DNA of 64,000 bases from Liolophura sinensis (lineage: Eukaryota; Mollusca; Polyplacophora; Chitonida; Chitonidae). Below, in pieces: positions 9,901 through 20,300 of this stretch. The translations under genes were made by a program, and so were the position numbers. Each line of letters opens with the position of its first letter. Positions within the stretch are counted from its first letter, which is position 1. The DNA is taken from NCBI RefSeq assembly GCF_032854445.1, contig NC_088300.1:70778984-70842983 (forward strand), read 5' to 3'. The notes beneath the pieces are model-generated. The model saw only the letters and a list, made by a program, of their open reading frames with translations. It was not told where the DNA came from and made no database searches.

Positions 9901-12382
9901 AGAACAACTCATCACTGCACTGTCATACAAAGGAATAGGCTTACTACTGCACATGCAAAAAGTCACACTGGAAATTGGACATGTGATAGGCGATGCAGTT
10001 GTTCAAATCATAGCACATACTTTTCTTCTGTAATGCTGCAGTGCTTGTGTACAGCCCAAGTTAAATGTTTCAAAAATTCCCCATTGCCTAGTACATGTAT
10101 CAAACAGGTCTGATCAGTGAAGTCATTTTTCGTGACCTCTGAATTCAAAATACCCGACAGCGAAAATCAGCTCTACCATTGATTTACCAGTCAATATTTA
10201 AATCATGTAATGATATCAAGCCCATCTAAATGGACATAACTTAGAAAATGTAATTGGGCTCCAAAAGTGTAGACACAAATGGAGTTTGCAATGCTGTACC
10301 ATATTGACAAAGAGGCAATGATGGACTTAAGTGTCTCGATGAATACCTGAATTTTGGTCTAATTAGAGGACTAGATAGCCCAGGTGTAAAAGACGGACCT
10401 TTCGCAAGTTACTGATAAACTTTCCCACATGTGGCTTACAGGTACTCATGGGCAAACCATACTGATGGAAGAGTGAGTGTTTGGGATTTAACAGCATACT
10501 TAACAATTTTTCAGTCACATGACGACGAAGGAGTCCTTAGAGTGCATGTAACATACCTCCTTGTTGCAGGATGGATTTCCACCCCTCTTTTACCTAGTGC
10601 TGCTCAACTGAGGCAAGTTACCAAAGGCAAGTTATCTGCCCCACGCGAGTCATTATACTGATATGGGTCAACCAGTCTTTGCACTATCCCCTTAATGCTG
10701 AATACCAAGCCAGGAAGTCAATACTCCCTCTTTTAAGGTATAAGGTGTAACCTGATCCAGGACTGACCCTAGATCTACCACCCCTGAAGCCGATGCCCTA
10801 CCAGCTGAGCTATCAGGGCCGGTACTACTGGTGGAAGAGAAGTGGTCTTCAATGAATCGCTTAGTAACTGAAAAGCAAGCATCTGAACACTTTGTCCAGG
10901 TACCACTCCTCAGGCTGTTTGAAACCAGCCATTTTTGTCATCAATCACATCTGCACAATATCACAATTTATAATTTCATTGGAGTTTTATGTCGTACTCA
11001 AAAATTTTTCACTTATGTGAAGGCAGTCAGCATGATGGTGGGAGAGATTCAGGTAGAGCAAGACTGTACGTTGCTGGCAGACCTTTCCACATACAACAGG
11101 AGAGAAAGCCAGTATGAGATGGCTTACAGAGATTGCCATAATGTCACAAAGCCTTAGCTGCACACTGCAATTCCTGTACAAATTACTGTATCTCCTTCTC
11201 TTTGAAAATTGTATATGACATTACATCATTATGACATCCCTTTGTCCTTCGTTTCTTGACATCCTTCGTTTCTTGACGTCCTTGCTTTACAGCATGGTGT
11301 TGACAATCACTGAATTATACCAGGTGTGGGTATATACAATAATGAAAAAATTATCCATGAAAATTATCTTTTATTACCTGACATACTTTGCAAAGCTTTA
11401 AAATAAATATTTCAGGAAATAAACATCATCTTTTGAGGATAATTATTGTTATTATATACATCGGGCTATGTCAAAATGACTTTTCCCAGCGTGTGGCAGC
11501 GTATATAGACATCATCAGGATGTTGAGACGTCAAAGCTTGAAATTCATATGACGTTGCTCTAGTAGTATTGACACGAAATTGTGGTCACATCACCTCCCA
11601 ACTTCTGACTCATCTTACAGAATGATTAAGACTGATGAAATCATCTGTTATTTCAGGATCCCTGGATGTCTCGGTCGAGGTATAATAACTCCATCGAGGT
11701 ATTAAACCTCGGAAGTCGTTTGGACCCAACCTGGTTATATTAGGTGTAGTGTCTGAAAATGTTTTTATTTTGTGAATTTGTGGGGTTGTCATGGATCGTT
11801 TTTGGTTCAGCTAAACTCAGAACAGGGTTAGTTGATTATGAGGATCACTTGGTTGACATGGATTTATGCTGGGGAAGTTTCAATGCGCGTGTGAAGATGC
11901 GGTAAGTCTTCCTTGCCATCAATTCAACACATTAGAAGCAGTTTCTCTCGGCAACCCTTGCCACACTTCGTGTTGCTCCATTTAACAGTTCACCACTCCA
12001 GAACTGTATACACTTTGATCTTGCACAAATTTGAAACTCTCATATCTTTGGCTTTGTTCAAAGCATTGCTCAATGGCTCAAATAATGTCAATGTTGAGTT
12101 AAGTCTTGTCATTCCGTCATAGTGTCCATTTTAGCTCCTGTGTCAAAACTACACATATATGCCTGCCCACTGCCAACGTTTTGTTGTTGTTGTTATAGAA
12201 TTAACATCATCATTTCACATTCACGGCAGCTCATATTTTATGCTCATATATACAGTATTTTGAATATCAAAACGAAACTCAGTGTATTAAAAGCCAGACA
12301 GAGCAATCATTTATCAATACAGTTCACTAAAATGTGTCTTTTATTGCTATTTATGGCGAGGTTTCCTAACCTGTTCCGCCAT
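6966..12382 (-). CDS. RPS11: 40S ribosomal protein S11 (uS17), complete, four coding exons
   Basis: Coding segments on the minus strand are 12371..12382, 9531..9659, 7997..8202 and 6966..7089. They total 471 nt for 156 residues plus stop, against 158 in human. All junctions use GT/AG and keep frame. Exon 1 encodes only MAEQ, exon 2 starts [16 protein letters not shown], exon 3 holds [20 protein letters not shown] and [18 protein letters not shown], and exon 4 ends [19 protein letters not shown] then KKGFSKF. This is the 40S protein that binds 18S rRNA near the body of the small subunit. A pyrimidine tract (TOP motif, CTTTTCTC) starts at 12404, 22 nt upstream of the ATG. Each of the three introns carries a C/D box snoRNA. 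The gene is head to head with NDUFV3. Confidence 0.96.
7614..7688 (-). ncRNA. C/D box snoRNA, SNORD35-like, copy in RPS11 intron 3
   Basis: Minus strand, 75 nt. The terminal stem TGCTGCA/TGCAGCA pairs perfectly. Box C is GTGATGA (7680-7674), box D is CTGA (7624-7621), and there is an internal D' (CTGA) and C' (GTGATGA). The guide just before D' reads TCACGATGGTCTA, complementary (with one G-U) to the conserved 28S rRNA stretch AGACCGTCGTGA. Human U35/SNORD35 carries almost the same guide, and one human copy also lies in an RPS11 intron. The predicted role is guiding 2'-O-methylation of 28S rRNA. Confidence 0.88.
8781..8861 (-). ncRNA. C/D box snoRNA, SNORD35-like, copy in RPS11 intron 2
   Basis: Minus strand. 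Box C is ATGGTGA (8850-8844), one base off consensus. D' CTGA follows the guide TCACAATGGTCTA, C' is TTGATGA, and box D is CTGA (8792-8789). The terminal stem is weaker: CTGCA with TGTAG, one G-U pair. The guide differs from the intron 3 copy by one base, which replaces a Watson-Crick pair with a mismatch to the rRNA. This may be a decaying paralogue. Confidence 0.7.
9360..9455 (+). repeat. GGTGCTGTGGTGTTG-type short tandem repeat in RPS11 intron 2
   Basis: Imperfect repeats of 'ggtgggtgctgtggtgttg' degrade into GGT/TGT triplets. The open frame through it is glycine- and cysteine-rich only because of the repeat. Confidence 0.8.
9845..9920 (-). ncRNA. C/D box snoRNA, SNORD35-like, copy in RPS11 intron 1
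   Basis: Minus strand, about 76 nt. The terminal stem GTGCA/TGCAC is perfect. Box C is GTGATGA (9915-9909), box D is CTGA (9853-9850), and an internal C' (GTGATGA) is present. The guide TTCTCACGATGGTCTT extends complementarity to the 28S stretch AGACCGTCGTGAGA (one G-U). Box D' is poor (CATA). It is the best rRNA match of the three copies. Confidence 0.83.
10465..10824 (-). mobile_element. SINE family 2, near complete, in RPS11 intron 1
   Basis: On the minus strand a tRNA-like head (CCCTGATAGCTCAGCTGGTA, ending near 10822) is followed by the family-2 body (aaggcaagttatctg, gatggatttccacccctc, acatgacgacgaagga). It is one of two near-complete copies in the window. Confidence 0.75.
10975..11130 (-). 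mobile_element. SINE family 1 fragment in RPS11 intron 1
   Basis: 'attggagttttatgtcgtac', 'ctcaaaaatttttcacttat', 'gtcagcatgatggtgggag' and 'gctggcagacctttccacat' are diverged minus-strand family-1 sequence. Confidence 0.65.
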
Positions 12383-12472
12383 GCTGGCTCGTGGGTGAGA
12401 AAAGAACGAACACGGGGCCTCGTGCAGGAAGTAGTCGTCACGCCCTCTGCTGGACAACAAGTCGGTAACATT
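12383..12472. promoter_or_regulatory. Bidirectional promoter between RPS11 and NDUFV3
   Basis: Only 90 bp separate the two start codons. It contains the RPS11 TOP start (minus strand, about 12404) and a CRE-like 'tcgtcacg' near 12435-12442. No TATA box is seen. It is more GC-rich than the surrounding DNA. Both genes must be driven from here unless an untranslated exon lies elsewhere. Confidence 0.65.
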
Positions 12473-13999
12473 ATGGCGTCTGCTACATTGAGCCTGCTTT
12501 CTAGCCGTCTCTATCAAGGTTGCAGGGTAAGAAATTATTCATGATAAAGCTTGGTTGAACAGGCAATGCATAAATAGCATATATTGGACAAAATGCTGAA
12601 ATATTGCCCATAAACGAAGGAACATGGTGTCATTCGTCAGGTGAATGTTGCTTGTAAAGTTGTCCTTGATGGAACAAGGGGACGTAACTGTAGGATATAT
12701 CATATATTTGACAGTTTTCTGAATTTCAATTCATGGTTTGACAGCGTCAAAAGCTATATCGTTCATTGTTAAACAGGTACGACTTGGGCAGATAAGGTCA
12801 ACACAGGTTCAGTGTTGGTACTCATCACAAACCGGAAAGGACAAGGAAAATAAAAGTAAGCAAACTGCTGTCAAAAATCGGAGTAAGACGACCTCTCAGT
12901 CAACAGATAAGTCTGGATCTAAACCAGGTGACACTCTGCATGTCGGCCTCAAATCCTAGCATGCAATTCATTAGTTGGTTTTATGGTGTTTATTTCTTTC
13001 CTCATGTGGTTTCTATGGGAAAGCACGCATGCACCTTTATTTTAGCGTGCTGTCTTTGTTTGTCATCGACCCACTTATTAAGCCTTTTGATCATGAATAG
13101 GAAAAAACAAGTTTTTGGTGAAATCGATGTCAGCTTTTTGGACCTCATGACCAAAACAGCATGATAAACTTTACACCTCTCAGGTCGAATGTTTGCATTG
13201 TTCATTGCTAGACCTGAAATACAGGTGTTTTTTTCGTAGTGGCGATTGTGACACATATGGTTCATAATTCACGTAGGGATGAGCAATGTGATGTTGCAAT
13301 CTTTACATATTCATAAAAAATATTACTACTTTACATTTTTGCGTCAAAGTTTCACTTTTGACAATTAAAGTTCACTATATGTTGCTCCATAGATGAATTG
13401 TGTAATGTTTGATATATAATTAGTTCTATGCAAGATTGTTCATACTTCAGTGCTATATAATATGCTGCATCCATGGTCTGGTGACTTTCAGCTAGCTTAC
13501 AAATTGACGCTACACAACAGCCAACTGCAAATAAATCATAAAAGTAAGCCAAGGAAACACTGGCTTTTAAATTACTTTTGTATTTAAATGCATTTTTCTA
13601 ATATATTCAGTAAAGTTTATAAAATAAGTGAAGATATTTTTACACACAATGTTTCAGTGGTGATGATGAATTTATTTTGCCTGGTGTTTTCCAGTAAAGA
13701 GAGATTGGTTGCTTCTTTGTTTTTTGAAGACCAATATCAGATTCAGAGTTCCACATCAAATGTAATATTGTGTCAAGATTGTATCAAGATCTAGAGTAAT
13801 GTATTGTGTTGTGATTGTGTTTCTATTTGCAGCTACTGCCAAGACTTCTCCAGAAGCCCCGGCAGCAGAAAAATTTGACAATTCATCGTACAAAGTTCCG
13901 GAATATTACAGTCATAATGCATTGTCATTTTATGACATAGAAAATGCTATGAGCAAGTTCCGAGTACCACAACCTTCTTCTGTCAAGTCTGGAAAATGA
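12473..13999 (+). CDS. NDUFV3: NADH dehydrogenase flavoprotein 3 (complex I 10-kDa subunit), complete, three exons
   Basis: Coding segments are 12473..12526, 12777..12927 and 13833..13999, giving 372 nt and 123 residues; all sites are GT/AG and in frame. The N-terminus (MASATLSLLSSRLYQGCRVR) is a typical mitochondrial presequence, rich in Ser, Leu and Arg with no acidic residue. The middle is low complexity (Lys, Ser, Thr, Gln). The C-terminus holds the family signature: FDNSSYKVPEYYSHNALSFY, then DIENAMSKFRVPQPSS, matching the vertebrate ending with SKFRMPQPSS. This accessory subunit sits in the matrix arm (N module) of respiratory complex I beside NDUFV1 and NDUFV2. It is short, like the isoform without the long extra exon. 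It diverges from RPS11. Confidence 0.92.
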
Positions 14000-14109
14000 T
14001 GAAAAATCAGTATTTAGTTGACAGCTGTATCTGTTTGGAGCTTGTATGTGCCCATCCATGATATAGACTTTCTGAGATCATGCTTGAACTGTTGCTGTCA
14101 TATCTGACC

Positions 14110-14115
14110 ATTAAA
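14110..14115 (+). promoter_or_regulatory. Polyadenylation signal ATTAAA for NDUFV3
   Basis: The common variant signal ATTAAA, 111 bp past the stop codon, with no AATAAA closer. Confidence 0.5.
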
Positions 14116-14119
14116 CCTT

Positions 14120-14765
14120 GAGTGCTATATTTTGATTTTTATTTGGAACGCCATTTGTTCATACATGAAAATTAGATAATTAAAAACAAATTAAAAATGT
14201 GCACAGGTGTGAAGTATTGTATTCTCAGTTTTTAGGGCATCACACATGAAGATAAGTATGTGTATTTTTAATAGAGAACTCAACCAACTCAGCATCAAGT
14301 GACAATTAGTCACACTGTAGTTCTTCAGCTTTTTTGCATATTTGCAAGGTTTTTATTCAAGCATATTGTGAAGGCATTATTCTGTGTTGACGGGTAAAAT
14401 CATATTTTTTGTGTAGCCTTCCTCTGGTAAATCTAAAATGATAAAATGTGCATAAATTGCACTTAATGTTGCTCTTTCATGTGCAACAGGGAATATGTTG
14501 AACACAAGGCTGTGCAAATGCTTCACAGGCTCTGATAATGGCTTATTATCGCCAGAATCCTAGCAACAAGAGCAGGAATGTCACGTTCCCTACCCAAGGC
14601 TGTCAATCACTGATGACCACTGTGCGATGATGTTGCCACCTGGAGTCAATCTGGAGTTGGGCCGTGCCAAGCTCTTAAAATTTTTTTGTACTGTACACTC
14701 TTGCATGATGTTCACAAAAAAAGTAAAGGGCCACAAAGGCCTCCATATATCTAGACAGGTTTATA
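14120..14765. other. Intergenic DNA downstream of NDUFV3
   Basis: No gene was recognised. 14590-14765 may be the diverged 5' half of the SINE whose tail follows. Confidence 0.35.
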
Positions 14766-14769
14766 TGAT

Positions 14770-14826
14770 AAACAAATTCCTGGTAATTCTTGAGTACAGT
14801 GTAAACCACCAATCAAATAAATAAAT
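14770..14826 (+). mobile_element. SINE family 1 tail
   Basis: 'ttgagtacagtgtaaaccac', 'caatcaaataaataaa': the last part of family 1 only. Confidence 0.65.
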
Positions 14827-15067
14827 TCCTGGTAAAAAAACTGATATTTTTATGAAACTGTCCAGTGGTAAATTGCCATAATGTGACTCGGATACTGCTG
14901 AAGTAGCGTAAGCTATAATCACTCATTTGATGAGTGATAAACTTTAAAGGTCTCGGACACAGAGTGCGAATTTGTAGCCTTGTTACAGCACAGACAAATC
15001 CATACATTTCATATAGTCAGATGTAGAGTGCAGGCTATAGGTGAAGTAACTAAATTTATGCCCCTTT

Positions 15068-15297
15068 TTTTCCCCCCGAGGGGGTTAGCATGTGAGCATG
15101 GCCTAATGTCCAGTGAGCCTCTCACCACCTGTTCATGCTGGTTTCCTCTCCGGCTGTACGTGGGTCTGTCAGCAAATTGTTGATTGTCATGGGTTTCCCA
15201 AGTTTCCTCCCACCATAATGCTTGCCGTCGTCGTACAAGTGAAATATTCTCAAGTATGGTGTAAAACCTCAATCAGATAAATAAATAAAAAAATAAA
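15068..15297 (+). mobile_element. SINE family 1, near full length
   Basis: It has a degenerate tRNA-like head (about 15080-15125), 'cctctcaccacctgttcatg', 'tttcctcccaccataatgct', 'gtcgtacaagtgaaatattc', 'gtatggtgtaaaacc' and a tail of AATA repeats. Confidence 0.78.
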
Positions 15298-15419
15298 TTA
15301 ACCAAACCCCTTACTCCAAATCCCATCTTAATAGAGCCCCCAAGTCACATTTTGGATACATTATATTGCCAGCTGTTATTTTGGAGACAAAGGGATAAGG
15401 AACATTGGTCGTCTGTGCA

Positions 15420-15640
15420 GACTAGAATCTGATCAGGTTTGCCATACCCAGTAGTCAGGAGTTTTATTCCTGCCACATTTAGAGAGTGGATTTTAAGTAA
15501 AAGTATTATGATTATTAGGAATAAACCTTTTGAATACAGCACAGAATTCCAATGCTGAAAACTGGATGAGACCACCATCAGTTTCGAACCAGTGACCTCA
15601 AAGTTCGGCACAATACTGTTCCTCTGAGGGAGATGTGTCA
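15420..15640 (-). mobile_element. SINE family 3, left copy of a divergent pair
   Basis: Minus strand. The box-B-like 'ggttcgaaac' lies near 15586, followed by 'attcataatactttt'-type body and 'ttaaaatccactctctaaat'. It mirrors the copy at 15711-15900, forming an imperfect inverted repeat. Confidence 0.6.
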
Positions 15641-15710
15641 TTTCTGATCATCAGAGGGGTAGTGTATTTTCGCTGTAAATTCTACCGGTCTTCTATTTCC
15701 TACTTTTGTG

Positions 15711-15900
15711 CGAGGCCTGTTGGTCGAGTGGTCTGGATGCTTGATATGTATTGCTGGCTCTGAGGTCGCCGAGTTCGAAACCTCAGCACTGCGAGCCAAT
15801 TTTCAGCACTATAATTCCGTGCAATATTAAGAAAGTGTAATTCCAAATTATGATAATACTGTTACTTAAAATTCACTTTCTAAATGACATCCATACCACT
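15711..15900 (+). mobile_element. SINE family 3, right copy of a divergent pair
   Basis: The tRNA-like head has a box A ('tggtcgagtgg', about 15721) and box B ('gagttcgaaacc', about 15772). The body is shared with the left copy ('ttatgataatactgttact', 'ttaaaattcactttctaaat'). The head does not fold as a functional tRNA. Confidence 0.6.
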
Positions 15901-17330
15901 TTGATAAGTAGGAAATAATGGGTCAAAATACAGTCATATTTGATTTCATCTGTTTTAATGAGTGTCTGCCACTATCACAGTATGGGTTTAATTTCAAGAT
16001 GGTCACAACCCATTCCTTACTATCAAGGTATTTTCTAAGTTTTGCATGAAAAATAAATTTCCAGTTCTCTGCCCTGTTAAACAAAGCTGAAGAACAGGGC
16101 CCAGCCAAACTTATCTATCTGTACAAGAGACAAGCGAGGCTTCACCTGACAAATGAAAAAGGGTCGCTAAAACATGGCAAAACTCCATCATGAGATACCG
16201 TGTAAGAAACATCTATTTCAACTGATGCACTTAGCTCTTTTTAAAGAAAGAACAGCGGTCACCCATAACATGCCACAACCTTACCAAGATATAAATTGTA
16301 GAAAAAAAAAACCAAAAAAACCATTGATATCAACTGAAGCAGTTAACTACTGTGAGATATTTCTGCTATTATAAAAATGGCTGATATTCTAAAAAATATT
16401 TTACAGTTAAAGGATTCACTGCACTAAAATTTCACAAGGTGAGCTGATCTAAAGGGTTAGTGAAGAATGTTTTTAAATTTTACAATAAAAGTCGAGTATC
16501 ATAGAAAAATATTCATTTACAATACTAGTATTTATTCTGCAGTTCGGAGTTTACATTAATTCCAGGATTTTTTATTTTTAAATAGAAGCATTTTACAGCT
16601 TTTTTGTATACAGATGTATAAACTATATATAAAATACATATATAAATATATATTTATATACGAGGAATGCACTCTTGAAGACAAAGATGGACAGTTGTAT
16701 TTGATTATATTGTATATGGAACATTTGCACATCTGTATTAAAGCCAGTATCTATAACTTTAGAAATCTTACACAAAACCCATACATTGATAAAAGTGTTC
16801 TACTGCTCAATACATGTATGTACATATACTGTAATAACAGGTCAGACATTATCCAGAGACTATAAAACAATCATTAAAACTTGCGGTTAACTTGACGTAC
16901 AGGGATCCTTGAAGGGATGATAACCAGCGAATCGTATCACTTTGGTACATAATGACGAGGAAAATATGATCTGGCATACAAGCCTTAGCATGTACACGTA
17001 CGTTCTTCATGGAAGGTTACACATATGTAGCAAAAGCTGTATAACCCTGTTACTACTTAATGTTAACATATTGCTGCAGGTGTTGTACTGTACACACATA
17101 CAGGTAAACCTGAATGTTTCTCAGAGGAATAACCATTCCATTCCTCACTTGAATATTTATGTATATGATCACAAATAGGTGGAACATGTTAGTGGGAAAT
17201 CTTCTATCTATTGCTCTTACTGGGGGGATTAAGCACTGCTAAAAGTGTACAGGTGCATGCTCTTGTGGCAAAACTCTTTGGACGATTTCACATCACACCT
17301 GGCAACGGGGTTCAGTTAGTTTTGTACAGA
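15901..17330. other. Spacer, including the probable 3' UTR of the kinesin gene
   Basis: No protein was recognised on either strand. The minus-strand signals AATAAA at 16576-16571 and 16536-16531 are candidate ends for the kinesin mRNA, which stops at 17331-17333. 16610-16660 is TATA-rich simple sequence. Confidence 0.4.
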
Positions 17331-17342
17331 CTACTGCTGCTG
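17331..17342 (-). other. C-terminal CaaX-like box (CQQQ) of the kinesin
   Basis: The last four codons before the TAG stop are TGT CAG CAG CAG. A C-terminal Cys-x-x-Gln fits a farnesyltransferase CaaX box, and vertebrate CENP-E ends in a comparable farnesylated Cys-x-x-Gln. Conservation here supports the CENP-E assignment. Confidence 0.6.
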
Positions 17343-20300
17343 ACACTGTTCCTCTCTGGATTTCTGGGATCTAGTCCGAATGGAAGCCCTGGGCACTAAA
17401 TAGTCCTTCAATGAGGAGTCCTTGGCTGATGCTGGTACTGAAGAAAACAAAAAAAGGAAATGAGTTAGGATGAAATTTACAGTCAGACAAACAAATCTAA
17501 TATGAAGGGTTGTAACACAGTGATGGTGTGCCACGGTTCACAGTTAACAGAACTCTCTAAGGCTCCACGATAAAACTAAATCCCTGCAGCTCCTGTGCCA
17601 ACTAAACAAACGATTTGAAATGTTGTACAGAATAATCACAAAGCTCTTTTGTTGCATGAGGTCCTGATTTTTTTTTTCCTTTTTATAACTTTATAGCAGC
17701 GGTTTGCTAGCTATGGTTACATTTATTGATTTATTTATTTGATTGCTGTTTTAATGTTGTACCCAAGAAATTACTGCAAGAACAAAACAGAATGAACTAA
17801 ATTTTCCAACCTGATGGACCTTCTGCTAACTGCTTCTGAGTACTGGATTTCTCCTCTGTGAGGGAGACAGCCGACTCCATGTCTGTCACTCTGCTCGACA
17901 AGAAAGTAATGTACATAAATGGCTATCCAATGTACGTCCCATGACTCGAGTAAGAAACATTTATCTACCACTGACTTTTTCCCATTTTTGTATGTTCACT
18001 TATTTGAGTGTTTCATTGTAAACTCAAGAAAATTTTCTGTGATAGCTTATATCAAGGTGGTCAGGTAGATGGACTCCACATATACCCATGTGTCTTGGCG
18101 TGTATGTGACAAACCTCAGATGTGAAGCTTACAATTGCTCAACCATTCACACATTGTGTCCAACACAGCTTCATCCACCAAGGTGTATAGTGATCTTTAT
18201 GTATCTAATATCTGCACTAACAGCGGCTAAGGATCGACAAAACTGATCCAAGCATGGGGTTAATGACCTCTACTGGATTCCTGTTCAAACATTATGTATA
18301 TGTGTCCACAGTTAAAACATTAACATTCTAATTTTGCAAGGAGAAGTTGCTACACACCTCTTGCCTTGCTGACCACAGGTTGCAAGCTTGGGAGGAGTGT
18401 CAGCTGCAGGAAATGAGTTGTTTGGTGTAGTAATGACCTCTGGTTTGTCTGAAAAACCGACAAAAATTAGTAAACACTTGTAAATTTGCCCCCCCCCCCC
18501 AAAAAAAAAAATTTACATGGAAAGGAAAAAAGAACTCTATTTGAAAACCCCAAATTTCTGAAATTAAAAGTGCAATGTACCCACTAATTCGTTTTGAAGG
18601 CAGAAAATACATTATGAGGCAGAAGTGAGGAAGGAGTCACAATACTTTGCCATCGAGAACATGTCAGATGTGTAATGTAAGGCAAAGGTGATTCAATGTC
18701 ATTAAACAAGTGGTCAATCAAACACTATTCACACGTATCATCTTGATACAATGTATAAATACATAAATGGCAAATGGCAACAGATTCAACATACTAGTAT
18801 TATACAAAAGGAGAAAAGCCAACCTTCACAAACAGGTTCCGGCTTTTCCTGAGTTACAGGTATGGTGTTTTCTTTCATTCCAAGCTTACTTTGTGACCTG
18901 GAAGAAGAAATTTACACATGAAACAGAATGGGACAGGAGAATCCAATCTACACAAAAGGGTTCAGATCGAAGTACAACACATGATTTTCTTCTGTGACAT
19001 TGCAGTGCTTGTGTGTGTCCCATATCTGCTTTATTCACACATACACTGCAAAATGTGACATAATAGATAACCTGTAATAAAGGAGTTAAAAGTTTCAGAC
19101 CACTTTTGTTACAGGCTGGAAAAAGTCTTACAAGTTCAGGATTAAATAAATTATATTACTGCATTTATACATCATACTTTACTTATCCTCTTGGTTTTTA
19201 ATGCCAAATTAAAAAAAAAATTGTACTGCTGTCATGTTTATGGGTGTAAGGCACCTAATTGTCTAAAGTAAACACTGTTTTCCCAGATCCCTAACAAATC
19301 TCCTGACACAATGCCTGAGCCAAAAACAGCAAGAGATGGATTCAAACACACAACTTTCGGAGCTAAGGGCCTGAAAGTTGGAGCCAGCCAGCCAGCACAG
19401 GTTTCTTGGCACACATGTAATATACCACATATGCGTGTTAGATTGCCAAGGTGTAAAACAATCTAATCAAACAATATCACATTGCTGATCAGAGTGCAGT
19501 CCTACCTAAGTCCTTTCCTCTTGGTATGTTTCTCGTAAGCCTCTAGCTTTGCCAGCAGCCTCTTATTCTCCTTCTGCAGACGGTTATTCTGTGATTGTAG
19601 GATATATATGGAGTCACTGTCGACAATGCCACTGCGACCAGCATACAGCACCTCAGGCACAGACGTGTCAGAAGCTGCACTGTCCTCCACAGAGTGTGAG
19701 ACAGAGGAGGTGGCTGACGGCTTCCTTTCGTTCTCCTTCAGGAAACAAATTGCTGGTGGGAAAAATGATACAGTCATAACAGAAGCAAGCCAAATGTCAA
19801 CACTGAAGCCAGAATTTCATAAGCATAGGTATTTCTCGTAGTAGGAAAGGCCTTTACCCATGACAGAAAAGGCACACTTTCCATGACAGGAAAGGCAGTG
19901 TACCCATGATAGGAAATAGTTCTTATTTACATGTATCTGACAGAATTTATATCCCATTCACGGTCATTGCGCTTTCATGTGTATCGCACAGGTCAGTTTT
20001 ACAGGTGAAGAAAAGCAGGTAGACAGAGGAAGCTATCCCACCTTAGGCTAGCAGAGGCACCACAAAGAATTTAACCTATAGCAAAAAGCAGAGCTACGAA
20101 TTTGTGTCAATTCGACTGGATTCACTGTCCTCTAGGAGCACTATGATAATTAAGATTCATCCCCTGTACACATACACCCTTGTTGAACTCACTGTCATTG
20201 GCGGATACTTGTTCATTCAGACGTCTCATCTCTTGTTTTAGGAAGGTGATATGATTATTTTTCTGATCCACCGTCTCCGTCAGAGAGGCAATCCTACAAT

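Noticed and set aside
12122-12544. 140-codon open frame spanning the promoter
   Set aside because: It overlaps the RPS11 first exon and the NDUFV3 start. The real NDUFV3 start at 12473 lies in the same stretch and splices at 12526.
15711-15790. Possible tRNA gene
   Set aside because: Box A and box B are present, but cloverleaf stems do not form, and the body is shared with an inverted SINE copy nearby.
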